A DNA stretch of 64,000 nt from Bradyrhizobium ottawaense (GTDB taxonomy: Bacteria > Pseudomonadota > Alphaproteobacteria > Rhizobiales > Xanthobacteraceae), in contig NZ_CP029425.2 in assembly GCF_002278135.3 (NCBI RefSeq), positions 7,292,001-7,356,000 of the forward strand, given 5' to 3'. The notes below the pieces were generated by a model. The model worked only from the letters and a program-made list of their open reading frames with translations. It was not told the DNA's origin and did no database searches. Made by a program: the position numbers and the translations under genes. Shown piece after piece: positions 34,111 through 43,483 of the stretch; position 1 is the stretch's first letter, and every line of letters begins with the position of its first letter.

Positions 34111-35223
34111 CTAGCTCCAACTCGCAGGTGCGTGCAACCGCCATACCGCCTTTCCATTGCCCATGAACAAGTGGCAATCGGCTGGAGCGGCGGTGAGGGT
34201 GAACTTGGAGGCGCCTTTGGGCCAACCGGATTGTGGCGCCCTGGCGACGAGAGCTTCGTTTCCGGCATTACCGTAGATGTACGTGACGCTGCCGAGATGC
34301 TCGACGAAATCGACCCCAAGTTCAATCGAGATCTCCTGCTGCCCGGGCATTGACGAGGAGAAGTCGTCCGGGCGAATTCCAACAGTGACCGGCTTGCCAA
34401 CCAGCATCTGGTCCGGCTGGACCGGAACGGAGATCGTGGGCCCGGCGTCCAACCGGACATCCATGCCATGTTCATGAGCTGCTTCGACCTTGCCGCCCAG
34501 GAAGTTCATCTTGGGCGAGCCGATGAATCCTGCAACAAAGCGCGAAGCGGGATTGTGATACAGATCGTGCGGGCTGCCGACCTGTTCGATGTTGCCGTCC
34601 TTGAGCACCACGATCTTGTCAGCCAAGGTCATCGCCTCCACCTGGTCATGCGTCACGTAGATCATGGTATTTCCGAGCTGCTTGTGGAGCTTGGCGATCT
34701 GAACCCGCATCTGCACGCGCAAATCGGTGTCCAGGTTGGAGAGCGGCTCATCGAACAGGAAAACTTTTGGTTCTCGCATGATGGCGCGCCCGATTGCGAC
34801 GCGCTGGCGTTGCCCTCCTGAAAGTTGTCGAGGCTTGCGCTCCAATAGATGGTCGATCTGCAATAGCGATGCTGTTTTGGCTATCTTGGCGGCGATCGCG
34901 GCTTTCCCGGCTTTGGCCATGCGCAGGGGAAAGGCCAGGTTCTCTTTCACCGTCATATGCGGATAGAGAGCGTAGCTTTGAAAGACCATGCCGAGGTTGC
35001 GATCGGCCGCATCGATGTCGTTGACGAGCTCATTGTCGATGAGGAGCCGCCCACCGCTGATGGGCTCGAGCCCGCCAATCATGCGCAGAAGCGTGGATTT
35101 GCCCGACCCGGACGGACCAACAAAGATGACAAATTCGCCGTGATCGATAGTCAGGTCGATATTACTCAGGATCTCGATTGTCCCAAAAGTCTTCTTGAGG
35201 CCCTCCAGGCGAACGTCGGCCAT
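34111..35223 (-). CDS. Carbohydrate ABC transporter ATP-binding protein (UgpC/MalK family)
   Basis: A 370-residue ATPase. Walker A is FVGPSGSGKSTLLRMIGGLE. The Q-loop is GMVFQSYALYPHMTVKENLA. The signature is RQLSGGQRQRVAIGRAIMRE, Walker B and D-loop are VFLFDEPLSNLD, and the H-loop is MIYVTHDQVEAMTLADKIVV. The C-terminal extension (about 235-370) is of the TOBE/MalK type and includes VTVGIRPDDF. It shares one base with the preceding HAD gene (TAATG). It energises the importer formed by the two permeases and binding protein upstream in the operon. Confidence 0.9.
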   Translation of the reverse strand: MADVRLEGLKKTFGTIEILSNIDLTIDHGEFVIFVGPSGSGKSTLLRMIGGLEPISGGRLLIDNELVNDIDAADRNLGMVFQSYALYPHMTVKENLAFPLRMAKAGKAAIAAKIAKTASLLQIDHLLERKPRQLSGGQRQRVAIGRAIMREPKVFLFDEPLSNLDTDLRVQMRVQIAKLHKQLGNTMIYVTHDQVEAMTLADKIVVLKDGNIEQVGSPHDLYHNPASRFVAGFIGSPKMNFLGGKVEAAHEHGMDVRLDAGPTISVPVQPDQMLVGKPVTVGIRPDDFSSSMPGQQEISIELGVDFVEHLGSVTYIYGNAGNEALVARAPQSGWPKGASKFTLTAAPADCHLFMGNGKAVWRLHAPASWS

Positions 35224-36050
35224 TATGCCCTCCTCTGTCGCGGTTGAGCCGCGCGAGCAGCACTTACCTCAATCTCGCGCAAGCTCGATACGATGAAGTC
35301 GGGAGCCATCAAGGACGGATCCTGACGCGTTGGCACGCCGGTTGTAACAAGCACCGTGGCAAGACCCGCCCTCTTTCCGGCTTGAATATCCGTAGGAACT
35401 TGATCTCCGATCATGATGGTCGACCCGCGCTTCGTACCGAGGCGTGAGAGCGCTGTCTCGATCATCGGCACTTGCGGCTTTCCAACGATCGAAGGCCGCA
35501 CTTGCGTAGCAGCGGCCACAGCTGCAATGGTCGCACCAGCGCCAGGTTCGAACCCGCTGGCCGTCGGCAGCAGAAGATCGGGATTGGTTCCTATGAACAC
35601 AGCTCCATTGAGGATCGACTCAACCGCAATTCGCAGCTTCTCATGCGTGATGTCCCGGTCAAGCCCCATCACGACAGCTTCGGGCGCTCGGTCCGTGACC
35701 TCCAGCCCAACATCTCGCATGGCCGTCACAAGCGAGGAAGCTCCGATGACATAGATTCGCGTTAGGTGCGGATAATTGGTTCGAACGAGTTCTGCGGCGG
35801 TGATAGCGCTTGTAACGACCTGAGACGGTGCGATCGAAAGACCAGATCCTCTCAGCCTGCCGACGACGTCCTCCGGGGTATGCGTTGAATTGTTCGTCGC
35901 AAAGCAGAATGGCACGCCTGCTTTCTGCCATCTCGTAAACGCCTCTATGGCATCCGCTATTGCGGTGCCGCCACGATAAACGACGCCATCCAGATCGGAG
36001 ATAATCCCTTCTATCGGCGGCCAGTTGATCTTAGAGCTGAGGCTAACCAT
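35223..36050 (-). CDS. HAD-IIA family (NagD-like) sugar phosphatase
   Basis: A 275-residue phosphatase. Motif I is GIISDLDGVVYRGGTAIADA. FCFATNNSTHTPEDVVGRLR is the NagD-type motif II. The C2 cap includes VVMGLDRDI and FIGTNPDLLLPTASG. Lys in SIVGKPQVPMIETAL and Asp in IMIGDQVPTDIQAGKRAGLA complete the active site. Its start overlaps the SDR gene by 8 bp. In this operon it probably removes phosphate from a sugar or polyol phosphate intermediate. The pairing with a PfkB kinase suggests phosphate cycling or detoxification. Confidence 0.85.
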   Translation of the reverse strand: MVSLSSKINWPPIEGIISDLDGVVYRGGTAIADAIEAFTRWQKAGVPFCFATNNSTHTPEDVVGRLRGSGLSIAPSQVVTSAITAAELVRTNYPHLTRIYVIGASSLVTAMRDVGLEVTDRAPEAVVMGLDRDITHEKLRIAVESILNGAVFIGTNPDLLLPTASGFEPGAGATIAAVAAATQVRPSIVGKPQVPMIETALSRLGTKRGSTIMIGDQVPTDIQAGKRAGLATVLVTTGVPTRQDPSLMAPDFIVSSLREIEVSAARAAQPRQRRA

Positions 36051-36813
36051 TCATCAGCATCCCACCATTCACATGGACAATCTGCCCGGTCATGTAGGAA
36101 GCTGCGGGGCTGGCCAGGAACACCGCAAGCCCTGCGATATCTTCCGGCAGTCCGACCCGGCCCAGCGGAATTCGGCCACTATGGCGCGCTTCGGTTTCCT
36201 CCCGCGGACGCCCGTGCAAGGGTGTATCGATAATCCCGGGAGCAATCGCGTTGACGTTGATCTTGAACGGAGCACATTCATAAGCGAGCAGCTTTGTCAC
36301 ATCGTGCACGATGGCTTTTGACAAGCAATAGTCGGCGCCGCCAGCCTGGTAGTTGAAAACAGCACCTTGAGATGACAACGAGGACCCGACATTGACGATG
36401 CGGCCGCCTTTGCTCTTCATGAAGCGCTCGATCGCCAGCTTCGCGCAACGAAGCACTGCGACGGAATTGATCTGGATGGTTTTTTCGATTCGATCGGCAT
36501 TTCCGGTCAGAAGCGCCTGAGCCGATTTTATTCCGGCGTTGTTGATCAGGACATCGAGCCTGCCGAAGCGCTTGGCGATCTCATCAAGCACCCTGCCGAC
36601 ATCATCTTCTCGTGACACATCCATGCTCATCGGCAGGATGCCATTGCCGTGCGGCAAACGAGTCAGAATGACTCGCAGGTTTTCCAAATTCGCGTCGGTT
36701 GCCAGGACGTTCGCACCGCCTTGACGGAAAGCATTAGCTATGGCTGAGCCAATGCCTCCACCTGCACCGGTCACAAGCACGGTCCTGTCTGCAACTGAGA
36801 ACTGTTCGGTCAT
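36043..36813 (-). CDS. Short-chain dehydrogenase/reductase (SDR)
   Basis: A 256-residue classical SDR. The cofactor motif is VLVTGAGGGIGSAIANAF. DVLINNAGIKS contains the structural NAG. The catalytic Ser lies in IVNVGSSLSSQGAV and Tyr-x3-Lys in ADYCLSKAIVHDV. The C-terminus MTGQIVHVNGGMLMNG is typical. The ATG at 36813 overlaps the kinase stop (ATGA) and has GGAG upstream. It probably oxidises the imported sugar or polyol to a keto-sugar. The residue after the second strand (ATDANLENL) has Asp, which favours NAD over NADP. Confidence 0.9.
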   Translation of the reverse strand: MTEQFSVADRTVLVTGAGGGIGSAIANAFRQGGANVLATDANLENLRVILTRLPHGNGILPMSMDVSREDDVGRVLDEIAKRFGRLDVLINNAGIKSAQALLTGNADRIEKTIQINSVAVLRCAKLAIERFMKSKGGRIVNVGSSLSSQGAVFNYQAGGADYCLSKAIVHDVTKLLAYECAPFKINVNAIAPGIIDTPLHGRPREETEARHSGRIPLGRVGLPEDIAGLAVFLASPAASYMTGQIVHVNGGMLMNG

Positions 36814-37751
36814 TCCAACTCCAAGATCGATTGAGAATTCAGAAATTCGTCGACGGCCCAACTGCTAGGCATCGATCTTTGGGCGCCGCGTCGCGTCACA
36901 CATAAGGCGGCAACCGCGAGCGCCTTTTTGATCGCTTCTCGTATCGGCAACCGATGAGCAAGAGAGGCTGCGAAAGCTCCATTAAAGGCATCCCCCGCCG
37001 CGGTCGTATCAACGACCTTCACAGGAAATGCGCGGAGCGCGAAAGTCGCGCTGGCATCGGCGTAGTAGGCTCCCTGCGCACCTAGCGTGATCAGCGCTGC
37101 CTTCGGCCCGAGATCGAGAAGCTTTCCAGCCGCATGAGCGGCGCCGTCGAAGTCATGCACCTCGACACCGGTGAGCTCGAAAGCTTCCGTCTGGTTTGGT
37201 GTGACGAAATCGACACTCCTCCACGCCGCGGGCGACAGGCCCGCCCTCACGGGGGCCGGATTGAAAATAAGATCGAATTCCTTGACGCTCTTCAATGCAA
37301 AAAGGTGATTGAGCGCGGGGACCGGCATGCCCATTTCGGCAACGACGATTGCGTCCCGCTCAATGAATTCGGCCGCCTTCTCGACCATGCTCGGAGTGAC
37401 ATTTGCATTGGCTCCCGGGTCTATGACAATCATGTTGGAGCCGTCGTCGCCGACGAGGACAAGAGCAGAACCGGATATCTCCCCCGGGCATACCTCAATG
37501 GCATCAAGGCGGACACCTGCCTCACGCAGCGCTTGCAGCAACGATCGGCCAGCGTCATCATCGCCAAGCCGGGTGTAGAAGCTCGGCCGAAGCCCCAATC
37601 GAGCGGCGGCGACCGCCTGATTTGCGCCCTTGCCTCCCGCATTCTGCTTTAAGCTTCCCATCAGGCTTTCACCCGGCGTTGGAAGCCGCTCGACGTTGAA
37701 GCAGAGGTCAAGATTGGTCGTTCCGAAGAACATCAATGGTCTGGGGCTCAT
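36810..37751 (-). CDS. PfkB-family carbohydrate kinase (ribokinase-like)
   Basis: A 313-residue kinase. The N-terminal substrate motif is QNAGGKGANQAVAAARLGLR near residues 37-56. The anion-hole and catalytic motif is VVDTTAAGDAFNGAFAASLA near 247-266, with Asp as base. NPAPVRAGLSPAAW and VTPNQTEAFELTGVEV are the usual ribokinase segments. The start overlaps the permease stop region, showing translational coupling. It phosphorylates the imported sugar or its keto derivative. Confidence 0.9.
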   Translation of the reverse strand: MSPRPLMFFGTTNLDLCFNVERLPTPGESLMGSLKQNAGGKGANQAVAAARLGLRPSFYTRLGDDDAGRSLLQALREAGVRLDAIEVCPGEISGSALVLVGDDGSNMIVIDPGANANVTPSMVEKAAEFIERDAIVVAEMGMPVPALNHLFALKSVKEFDLIFNPAPVRAGLSPAAWRSVDFVTPNQTEAFELTGVEVHDFDGAAHAAGKLLDLGPKAALITLGAQGAYYADASATFALRAFPVKVVDTTAAGDAFNGAFAASLAHRLPIREAIKKALAVAALCVTRRGAQRSMPSSWAVDEFLNSQSILELE

Positions 37752-38608
37752 TTCACGGCCCCGAAGGTAAGGCCACGTTCGAGATGACGCTGGCCAAGGA
37801 TAATCAGGACGATCGGCACAATCATGGTCACCACCAAACCCGCAGCCATGACCGGATAGAACTGAACGCCTGGATTAAGCAGCTTGAGCAGGGCCACGGT
37901 GACCGGTGCTTTCGTCGAACTGAGGATCAGGCCGAGAGCGAAATTGTGCCAGGCAAGCAAGAAAATGAGCAATGAAGCGCCGATTAGGCCGGGCTTTAGA
38001 AGCGGAAGAACGATGTGCCAGACTACACGGAACGGCTTTGCACCATCCATGGCCGCCGCCTCCTCAATGTCCTTTGGGATGTCCTCGATATATGATCGGC
38101 TTAGCCAGATGATCATTGGCAGCGTGACGACCTGATAAACCCAGATCATGCCGAGATAAGTGTCATAAAGGCCAACTGTTTGGAACACGCTGAACAGCGG
38201 TATAACGACAAGGAGTGCCGGCGCGAAGCGGAAGCCCAGAATGAAGAACGCGATGTCCTCCTTCCTAGGGATATCACGTCTTGCCAAGACGTAACCTGCG
38301 GGTACGCCGGCGATCAGCGATACGAGCACCGCGCCAAGCGATATCACGACGCTATTGGCGACCGGCGTCAGGAAATCAACCTTGATGGTGCCGTAGCTTG
38401 TCGCCCCGGCCTGGGCGGCATCGAACAAAACGCGGAAGTTTTCAAATGTTGGAGTGAAGACAAAGCGCGGCGGCAAGGTCATGACCTCGGCCTGCTGCTT
38501 CAGCGACATCATCACGATCCAGACCAGGGGAAATGTCAGGATGAGCGTACAGACAACAACCAGTCCATTAAGGAACAAGCTTGCGGGCGTTAAGCGTTTG
38601 AAGCGCAT
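37748..38608 (-). CDS. Carbohydrate ABC transporter permease (MalG/UgpE-like)
   Basis: A 286-residue, six-segment permease. The coupling EAA loop is EDIPKDIEEAAAMDGAKPFR followed by VVWHIVLPLLKPG. The N-terminal LTFPLVWIVMMSLKQQAEVM is typical of the MalG-type partner. It lies 12 bp downstream of the first permease gene and overlaps the kinase gene by 4 bp. Confidence 0.9.
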   Translation of the reverse strand: MRFKRLTPASLFLNGLVVVCTLILTFPLVWIVMMSLKQQAEVMTLPPRFVFTPTFENFRVLFDAAQAGATSYGTIKVDFLTPVANSVVISLGAVLVSLIAGVPAGYVLARRDIPRKEDIAFFILGFRFAPALLVVIPLFSVFQTVGLYDTYLGMIWVYQVVTLPMIIWLSRSYIEDIPKDIEEAAAMDGAKPFRVVWHIVLPLLKPGLIGASLLIFLLAWHNFALGLILSSTKAPVTVALLKLLNPGVQFYPVMAAGLVVTMIVPIVLIILGQRHLERGLTFGAVK

Positions 38609-38620
38609 TGCCAGCCTCCT

Positions 38621-39583
38621 CTAGCTTACGCGCTGCCGAACCAACCGCCACAATTTTACCATGGCCAAGGTCCCGAGAAGCACGATCAACCAGTTGACAA
38701 CCATGAGCGCGGCACCACGCCCGAAGGCGAGGTTTTGAAAGGCTGTGATGTAGGCGCGAACCGAGAGCACGGAGGTACTGTCACCTGGACCGCCCTGGGT
38801 TGTTCCGAAGATGATATCGAACTGATTGAGCGACTCGATCAGCCGAAAGACTGCGGCGATCAGGATATACGGTGCAATGAGTGGAAGCTCAATATGGAGG
38901 AACGTCGCCCAACCCTTAGCGCCATTGATCCGCGCGGCTTCTCTGATCTCCTCGTTAATGCCCTGCAAACCGGCGAAGATGATGAGCGCAAAAAATGGTG
39001 TGTAAGTCCATATGTCGATGAGAACTAGCGAGAACATCGCCGTACCGGCGTCCGAAATCCAGGCGAAGCGGCCGATCCCGACGAGCGAAAGCAAATAGTT
39101 CAGAATCCCGTTTTGTGGATCCATCATTGTGGTCCACATCAGGGCGACGCTCATGGGCGGCAATACCAACGGAAGGAGAATGACAGGCCGCATCAATTGT
39201 GCAAGAAACACGCGGCTTGCGAACAATTTGGCGAGCGCAAGCCCAGAGAACGCTTCCGCGAGGACCGCGGAGCAGGCATACACCGTGGTCGCCCGCATGC
39301 TGTTCCAGAAATCTTGAGTCTTGATTGCCACTTCATAGTTGGTGACCCCAATGAAACGAACCAGGGGACGGCCAAACTTGAGATCGGTCAGCGATTGGAA
39401 GACGCCATAGAAAAACAGAAAAAGAAATCCGAGCAGTATGATGATCGCGGGAGCAATCGCAGCAAGGCTCCACCAGTCAAGAGCATGCTGCCCGGCGCTT
39501 TGCACCTGCTCTTTTTTGGGCGGTGCCAGTTGGCCTACCGATGATTGTAGCATCACGGTTGCGTCGATGCCTCGAAGGTTCAT
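38621..39583 (-). CDS. Carbohydrate ABC transporter permease (MalF/UgpA-like)
   Basis: A 320-residue permease. A cytoplasmic N-terminal stretch precedes the first hydrophobic segment, IAPAIIILLGFLFLFFYGVF. The EAA coupling loop reads INEEIREAARINGAKGWATF followed by LHIELPLIAPYI. It lies 70 bp after the binding-protein gene and pairs with the downstream MalG-like permease to form the membrane pore. Confidence 0.9.
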   Translation of the reverse strand: MNLRGIDATVMLQSSVGQLAPPKKEQVQSAGQHALDWWSLAAIAPAIIILLGFLFLFFYGVFQSLTDLKFGRPLVRFIGVTNYEVAIKTQDFWNSMRATTVYACSAVLAEAFSGLALAKLFASRVFLAQLMRPVILLPLVLPPMSVALMWTTMMDPQNGILNYLLSLVGIGRFAWISDAGTAMFSLVLIDIWTYTPFFALIIFAGLQGINEEIREAARINGAKGWATFLHIELPLIAPYILIAAVFRLIESLNQFDIIFGTTQGGPGDSTSVLSVRAYITAFQNLAFGRGAALMVVNWLIVLLGTLAMVKLWRLVRQRVS

Positions 39584-39652
39584 CGCTCACTTCTCGAAAG
39601 ATACGCGGGGGTAGTGGAGGCGGCAATCCGGTGATGCCGCTCCCCGGTTGCC

Positions 39653-41038
39653 TTACATGGAGGAGCGAATCTCGGAGGCGAGGTCGGCCAATGTCGCCTT
39701 CACGTCCGCACCATTAACCATCTTCTGCATGGCAACTGCCCAGGCGTTCATGGCCTCGGCAAACCCTACGCGCGGCGTAAAGGCGAGCGCAGCCCGGTCC
39801 TGAACACTCTTGAAGGTATCCACGAAATTTGTGAATTCCGGTTTAGCCGCATAGTCGAGCCAAACCTTGTCGCTCCAGGTCGAAGCGCGCGGCGAGTTGA
39901 CGAGCTTGCCGGCGATGGCACCGTTCAGCTCGACCTGCTTTGACGTCGCCCACTGAATGAAGAGCCAGGCCGCTCCCTTTTTCTGGGAAGCAGCATTCAT
40001 GGCCAGGGACCAGATCCAGATGTTCGATTCGAAAGTCTTGCCGTTCGGAGCTCGCAGTGGCGGAGCGAAGGCAATCTTGCCCGAAGCGGGCTTGCCGGCA
40101 ACATCGTTCCAGAACCCGAACATGTTAGAATCGATCGCCATCGCTGTCCGACCCGAATTGATGCCATCGACCACTTGGTACCAGTTGTCGTTGGCAAAGG
40201 ATGGGGCAGCACACCTCTTGATCATCTCCACGTAGTCTTTGTGGAAGGCGATCGACTCGGGAGAATTGAGACCGGTTTCCAACTTGCCGTCCTTGACGAC
40301 GAAGTCGTGTACACCATAGGACTTGGCGATTGAGATCGCGGCCGTGTGGATGCTGCTCCAAAAGCGCACTCCTCGCACACCCAGGGGCGTGATCGCGGGA
40401 TCGGCAGATTTTAGCTTTTCGCATGCCGCCGACATTTCCGGCGGGGTTGTCGGAACCTTGATACCGTGTTTGTCAAGAATGTCCTTACGGTAGAACAATT
40501 GGATGTTTTCGAACCCGTGCGGGATGGCCCACACCTGACCCCGGCCCGGTTCGATCTGCCCGCCATTGACTTGCCAAGTCAGCGCGTCACGCAATGCGGG
40601 GAAGAAGTCCTTGTAGTCATAGCTTGCCGATGTGAGCTTAGGGTCGTTCAGATAGCGGTCGAGCGGCTCAAGCAGTTGACCGGGCGCAAGATCCCAAGCC
40701 GGTTGAATTCCTGTGCCGACGACATCCCACGAGGGCGATTTTGTGCTCAGCTGGATGGTCAGCTTATTCCAATAGGCATCGTCCGGATAAAGCTCGGGCG
40801 TCACCTTGATGCCCGTCAACTTCTCGAACTCAGGAAGCTGTGCTGCAACCGCGTCAGCATATGGATGGATGTCGTAAGCCCAAACGATCGAAGCGCCCTC
40901 GAACTGGCGCCAGTTGATATCCTCCGCTTTGGCCTGGCCGAAAGATGCGGCCGCACCGGACAAGAGAGTTGAGCAAATCAGAGCGGCTTTGACGAAATGG
41001 TAAGAATGGCCGCGCGGTGCGGCTAGCGTCCTTGGCAT
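39653..41038 (-). CDS. Carbohydrate ABC transporter substrate-binding protein (family 1)
   Basis: A 461-residue periplasmic protein. The signal peptide has hydrophobic core FVKAALICSTLLSGAAASFG and cleavage probably near AKA-ED. FEKLTGIKVTPELYPDDAYW and the WAIPHGFENIQLFYRKDILD block are typical of family 1 sugar receptors. INSGRTAMAIDSNMFGFWND and KGAAWLFIQWATSKQVELNG follow. It is first gene of a leftward operon of eight genes (receptor, two permeases, PfkB, SDR, HAD, ATPase, regulator). The TTGGGTA repeat lies 119 bp upstream of its start. Confidence 0.9.
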   Translation of the reverse strand: MPRTLAAPRGHSYHFVKAALICSTLLSGAAASFGQAKAEDINWRQFEGASIVWAYDIHPYADAVAAQLPEFEKLTGIKVTPELYPDDAYWNKLTIQLSTKSPSWDVVGTGIQPAWDLAPGQLLEPLDRYLNDPKLTSASYDYKDFFPALRDALTWQVNGGQIEPGRGQVWAIPHGFENIQLFYRKDILDKHGIKVPTTPPEMSAACEKLKSADPAITPLGVRGVRFWSSIHTAAISIAKSYGVHDFVVKDGKLETGLNSPESIAFHKDYVEMIKRCAAPSFANDNWYQVVDGINSGRTAMAIDSNMFGFWNDVAGKPASGKIAFAPPLRAPNGKTFESNIWIWSLAMNAASQKKGAAWLFIQWATSKQVELNGAIAGKLVNSPRASTWSDKVWLDYAAKPEFTNFVDTFKSVQDRAALAFTPRVGFAEAMNAWAVAMQKMVNGADVKATLADLASEIRSSM

Positions 41039-41156
41039 TGGTCCCTCCTCTGGGCTCTTCGGCCCTCAAGTTCACGTGCCTGTCGTCTTCCAGGGCCGCG
41101 AGTGTTGGTAACGCTAGCCGTGATTTTCCGCCCTTATGCACCCATTCAGATCGAAG

Positions 41157-41173
41157 TTGGGTATTTTTGGGTA
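41157..41173. promoter_or_regulatory. TTGGGTA direct-repeat element D (10-bp period)
   Basis: TTGGGTA at 41157-41163 and 41167-41173, spaced by TTT. It lies 119 bp upstream of the first gene of the carbohydrate operon. Unit and 10-bp period are identical to elements A and B. Confidence 0.65.
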
Positions 41174-41383
41174 AGTCAAGAAAACAGCGTTACAGCAGCC
41201 GTTGCAAAAGCCATGGGGAGATGATCAATGCAGGCCCATGTTCAGACCCCGCGCAGCCAGCCTACAAACGAGGGCCGAGCCGGGCCAACCGCCCGAGCTG
41301 ATGCATAGTAGCTCGTTCGAATCCCTCTGTTAATCTCACCTTGCGGCACGGACGCCTCGATCTTGTTCTTGATTGTGCTGCTT

Positions 41384-41830
41384 TTAAGAGGGACGAGTGC
41401 TTGATGCATTGCCGCAACCTTTCTCGATCCGCAAACAATCTGGTCTCTCAACCCGCCATATTGCAGGACGAAGCTCGAGCGCGACCGCGAGCATCAGCAA
41501 CAAGGCGTTGCGGATTAGGCCCAACGAAAGCCTCAGCCAGGCTGAGGGTGAGGCGGAGATTGTGGTCGACGGCGGTGAAGGCGATGTTGGCGGCGTCCCC
41601 CTCCCGGCCCTTTGAGATGGCAGCGACCGAGATGCCCGTCGCTCTTCATGTGGCCATTCACGGCTCGATGACTGAGAGGCGCCTGAGCCGATGCGCAGAT
41701 AAGATTGCCGCAACTTAAGGCCGCACTCGCGGGCCAGCCGATTGGTTAATCGCCGCATATTCCAGCTTGGCATCGGTCGGGAGGTGATGGTCTTGGGCTG
41801 AACGGTGGTCTCCACCGTCGCTGCTTGAGA
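41384..41830 (-). pseudogene. IS5-family transposase remnant
   Basis: Minus-strand frames recover RRLTNRLARECGLKLRQSYL followed by RIG, and in another frame KGREGDAANIAFTAVDHNLR with LTLSLAEAFVGPNP. These resemble the C-terminal part of IS5/IS1182-type transposases (RQSYxRV ... GREGDAANI ... VDHNLRL). At least one frameshift separates the pieces and no N-terminal catalytic residues are present. No terminal inverted repeat was found. Confidence 0.5.
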
Positions 41831-41969
41831 TCGCGCGTCCGCAACGCGCCGGTCTCATGCGCCCCCTCAAGCTCTCGGCCAGCAAGAGCTCCAGCTTGTC
41901 ACCGAGCCGCTTACGTCAATGGCCAAGCGTGCCCGTTACGCAAGCTGGCGCCCTCGTCAGTCCGAACGC

Positions 41970-42720
41970 CTACGTGGGCGTAGGAAGAATCGGATCAAGC
42001 TCCTCCTGCTCGAGGATCTTGGATCCATCTTTGGCCAAGTATGCCGCCAGTGAAGCGATGCCGGAGTTTGGTGGGCAACGAGCGGGTGCGGACTTTTTGG
42101 TCGGCGCCCGCCCCGAGATGCGGCAGGATCGGTCGTCCGACGGCGCGCTCCATCGTGTGGAATATCCAGGTGCCGTCCGGATCGATATCCGACCAGTGAA
42201 AGATCGGGGTTTGTTCGGACACCATTGCCGAGATCGTGCGCAGGGCCTGTTGGCTGGCAAGCGAGGGATACCCGCCAACATACAGCGTAGCACCCAGTCG
42301 AGCGGCGTCGGCCTCGGCGACGTGCCTGTTGAAGCTTGCCAAGTTTTCGATCGTCAAAACATACGCCGGCGGCTCCCGGAAGCGGACATGATCTGCCTCC
42401 TTAGGCGCGATCCCGAGATGAGCGGAGTGGCTCCGGAGAGATCGGCCCCAAGAAGATCGATCTTACCCGCGATCAGCAGCGGCGGGGCAAAGCGTTCCAG
42501 CCCGATCGCCCGCAGTGCCTCGCGGGGCCGCGCGCCCGGAGGAAACTCGAGGACGCCACTCAGGAGCCGAACCACGACGCCTTCAACGCGTTCCAGCGTC
42601 TTGCTGTGCCTCACCGTCCGTCGCGAGAAGGTCTTATAGTCCACGTCGAGATGCTTGTTGTCCAGGATGGCCTGGGCGAGATCGAAGGCGTGGCGCAACG
42701 TATCGACATCGGACGAAGCG
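41970..42720 (-). pseudogene. Wadjet JetD-like (DUF2220) remnant
   Basis: Reading leftward in three frames gives DVDYKTFSRRTVRHSKTLER, then EGVVVRLLSGVLEF and ERFAPPLLIAGKIDLL. After a frameshift come REPPAYVLTIENLASFNRHV, GATLYVGGYPSLASQQALRT and QTPIFHWSDIDPDGTWIFHT. After another shift comes SLAAYLAKDGSKILEQEELD. The ENLxSF ... GGYPS ... HWxDID ... LEQE series is that of the DUF2220 C-terminal domain of JetD, the nuclease-like subunit of the Wadjet anti-plasmid system. Frame breaks and the missing N-terminal half make it non-functional. No JetA, JetB or JetC gene was found nearby. Confidence 0.6.
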
Positions 42721-43032
42721 ACCCGCGGGCTACCGCTCCCGGTCGATCAACGACGGATCGACTGGTGCGCGCATCCGCACCTGAAGCGGTGGTTCGATCT
42801 GGTCAAGGCAGGCCGGGCGTGATCCGCGCGCAGCGGCGTTCATCGAACCATGATCGCCGCCCGGCGCGACCCTAACGATCAGCTGGCCGGCGTATGGTAG
42901 CCTTTCGGTTGCCATGCGCGACCCTTGAGGCGATCCATGGCCATGATCGAGTCCGCCGCCCCATCCGCGCCGCAAGTCCAGCGACATGGCTCGATCTTTG
43001 ACTGTAGGAGGCGCTTCATCCAGAATAAGAGT

Positions 43033-43476
43033 TTAGGACTTTGGTTCTTTGAATGCCTTCTTCTTCAAGGCGGATAAATAATTTCCTCGAACTCTTGGAC
43101 GAGATTTACCGGCCAAGCGCATTTCTAGCGTCACAACAAGTTCCTCAAATTTTTTGCGTGTTGCGCCCGCCAGAGGTCGTTGCCGATAATAGCTGTACAG
43201 GCGCTCGGTTATGACAGCTGTCACCCACCGTGGCGTATCTTCCGATTCGTAAAACTCACTTATCCTGGTTATAGCTAGGGAACGAGTCGATCTCGAGCAA
43301 CATGAAAGAGCAGAGCAGCGTGCGAATTGCAGATGTCTTCTCGCTGCGTATCTGCTCATCGATAAAATCAACCAGCTTTTCGCTTCCAAGGCTTTGATAG
43401 GCGATCTCGGCAACGATGGTCGGCATGACATGCTTGATCGTACCCTCGATGAACCTAAATAGCTGGGACAGCTTTT
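43033..43476 (-). pseudogene. Unrecognised gene fragment with one frameshift
   Basis: Two minus-strand frames appear to form one protein. The first is LSEKLSQLFRFIEGTIKHVM, then SEKLVDFIDEQIRSEKTSAI and RTLLCSFMLLEIDSFPS. A shift near 43262 leads to ISEFYESEDTPRWVTAVITE, RPLAGATRKKFEELVVTLEM and a Lys-rich end. The composition is that of a real helical protein, but I cannot assign a family. It abuts the cytochrome fragment on the opposite strand at about 43480, which looks like a recombination junction. Confidence 0.4.
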
Positions 43477-43483
43477 CACTCAG

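Noticed and set aside
32298..34475. The 725-codon reading of the TIM-barrel regulator
   Set aside because: Its first 100 or so codons lie in the ABC ATPase gene in another frame and have no barrel similarity; the domain starts only near 34050.
41300..41320. tRNA T-arm-like sequence GTTCGAATCC
   Set aside because: The flanking bases do not form the required 5-bp stem and no acceptor or anticodon arm is present.
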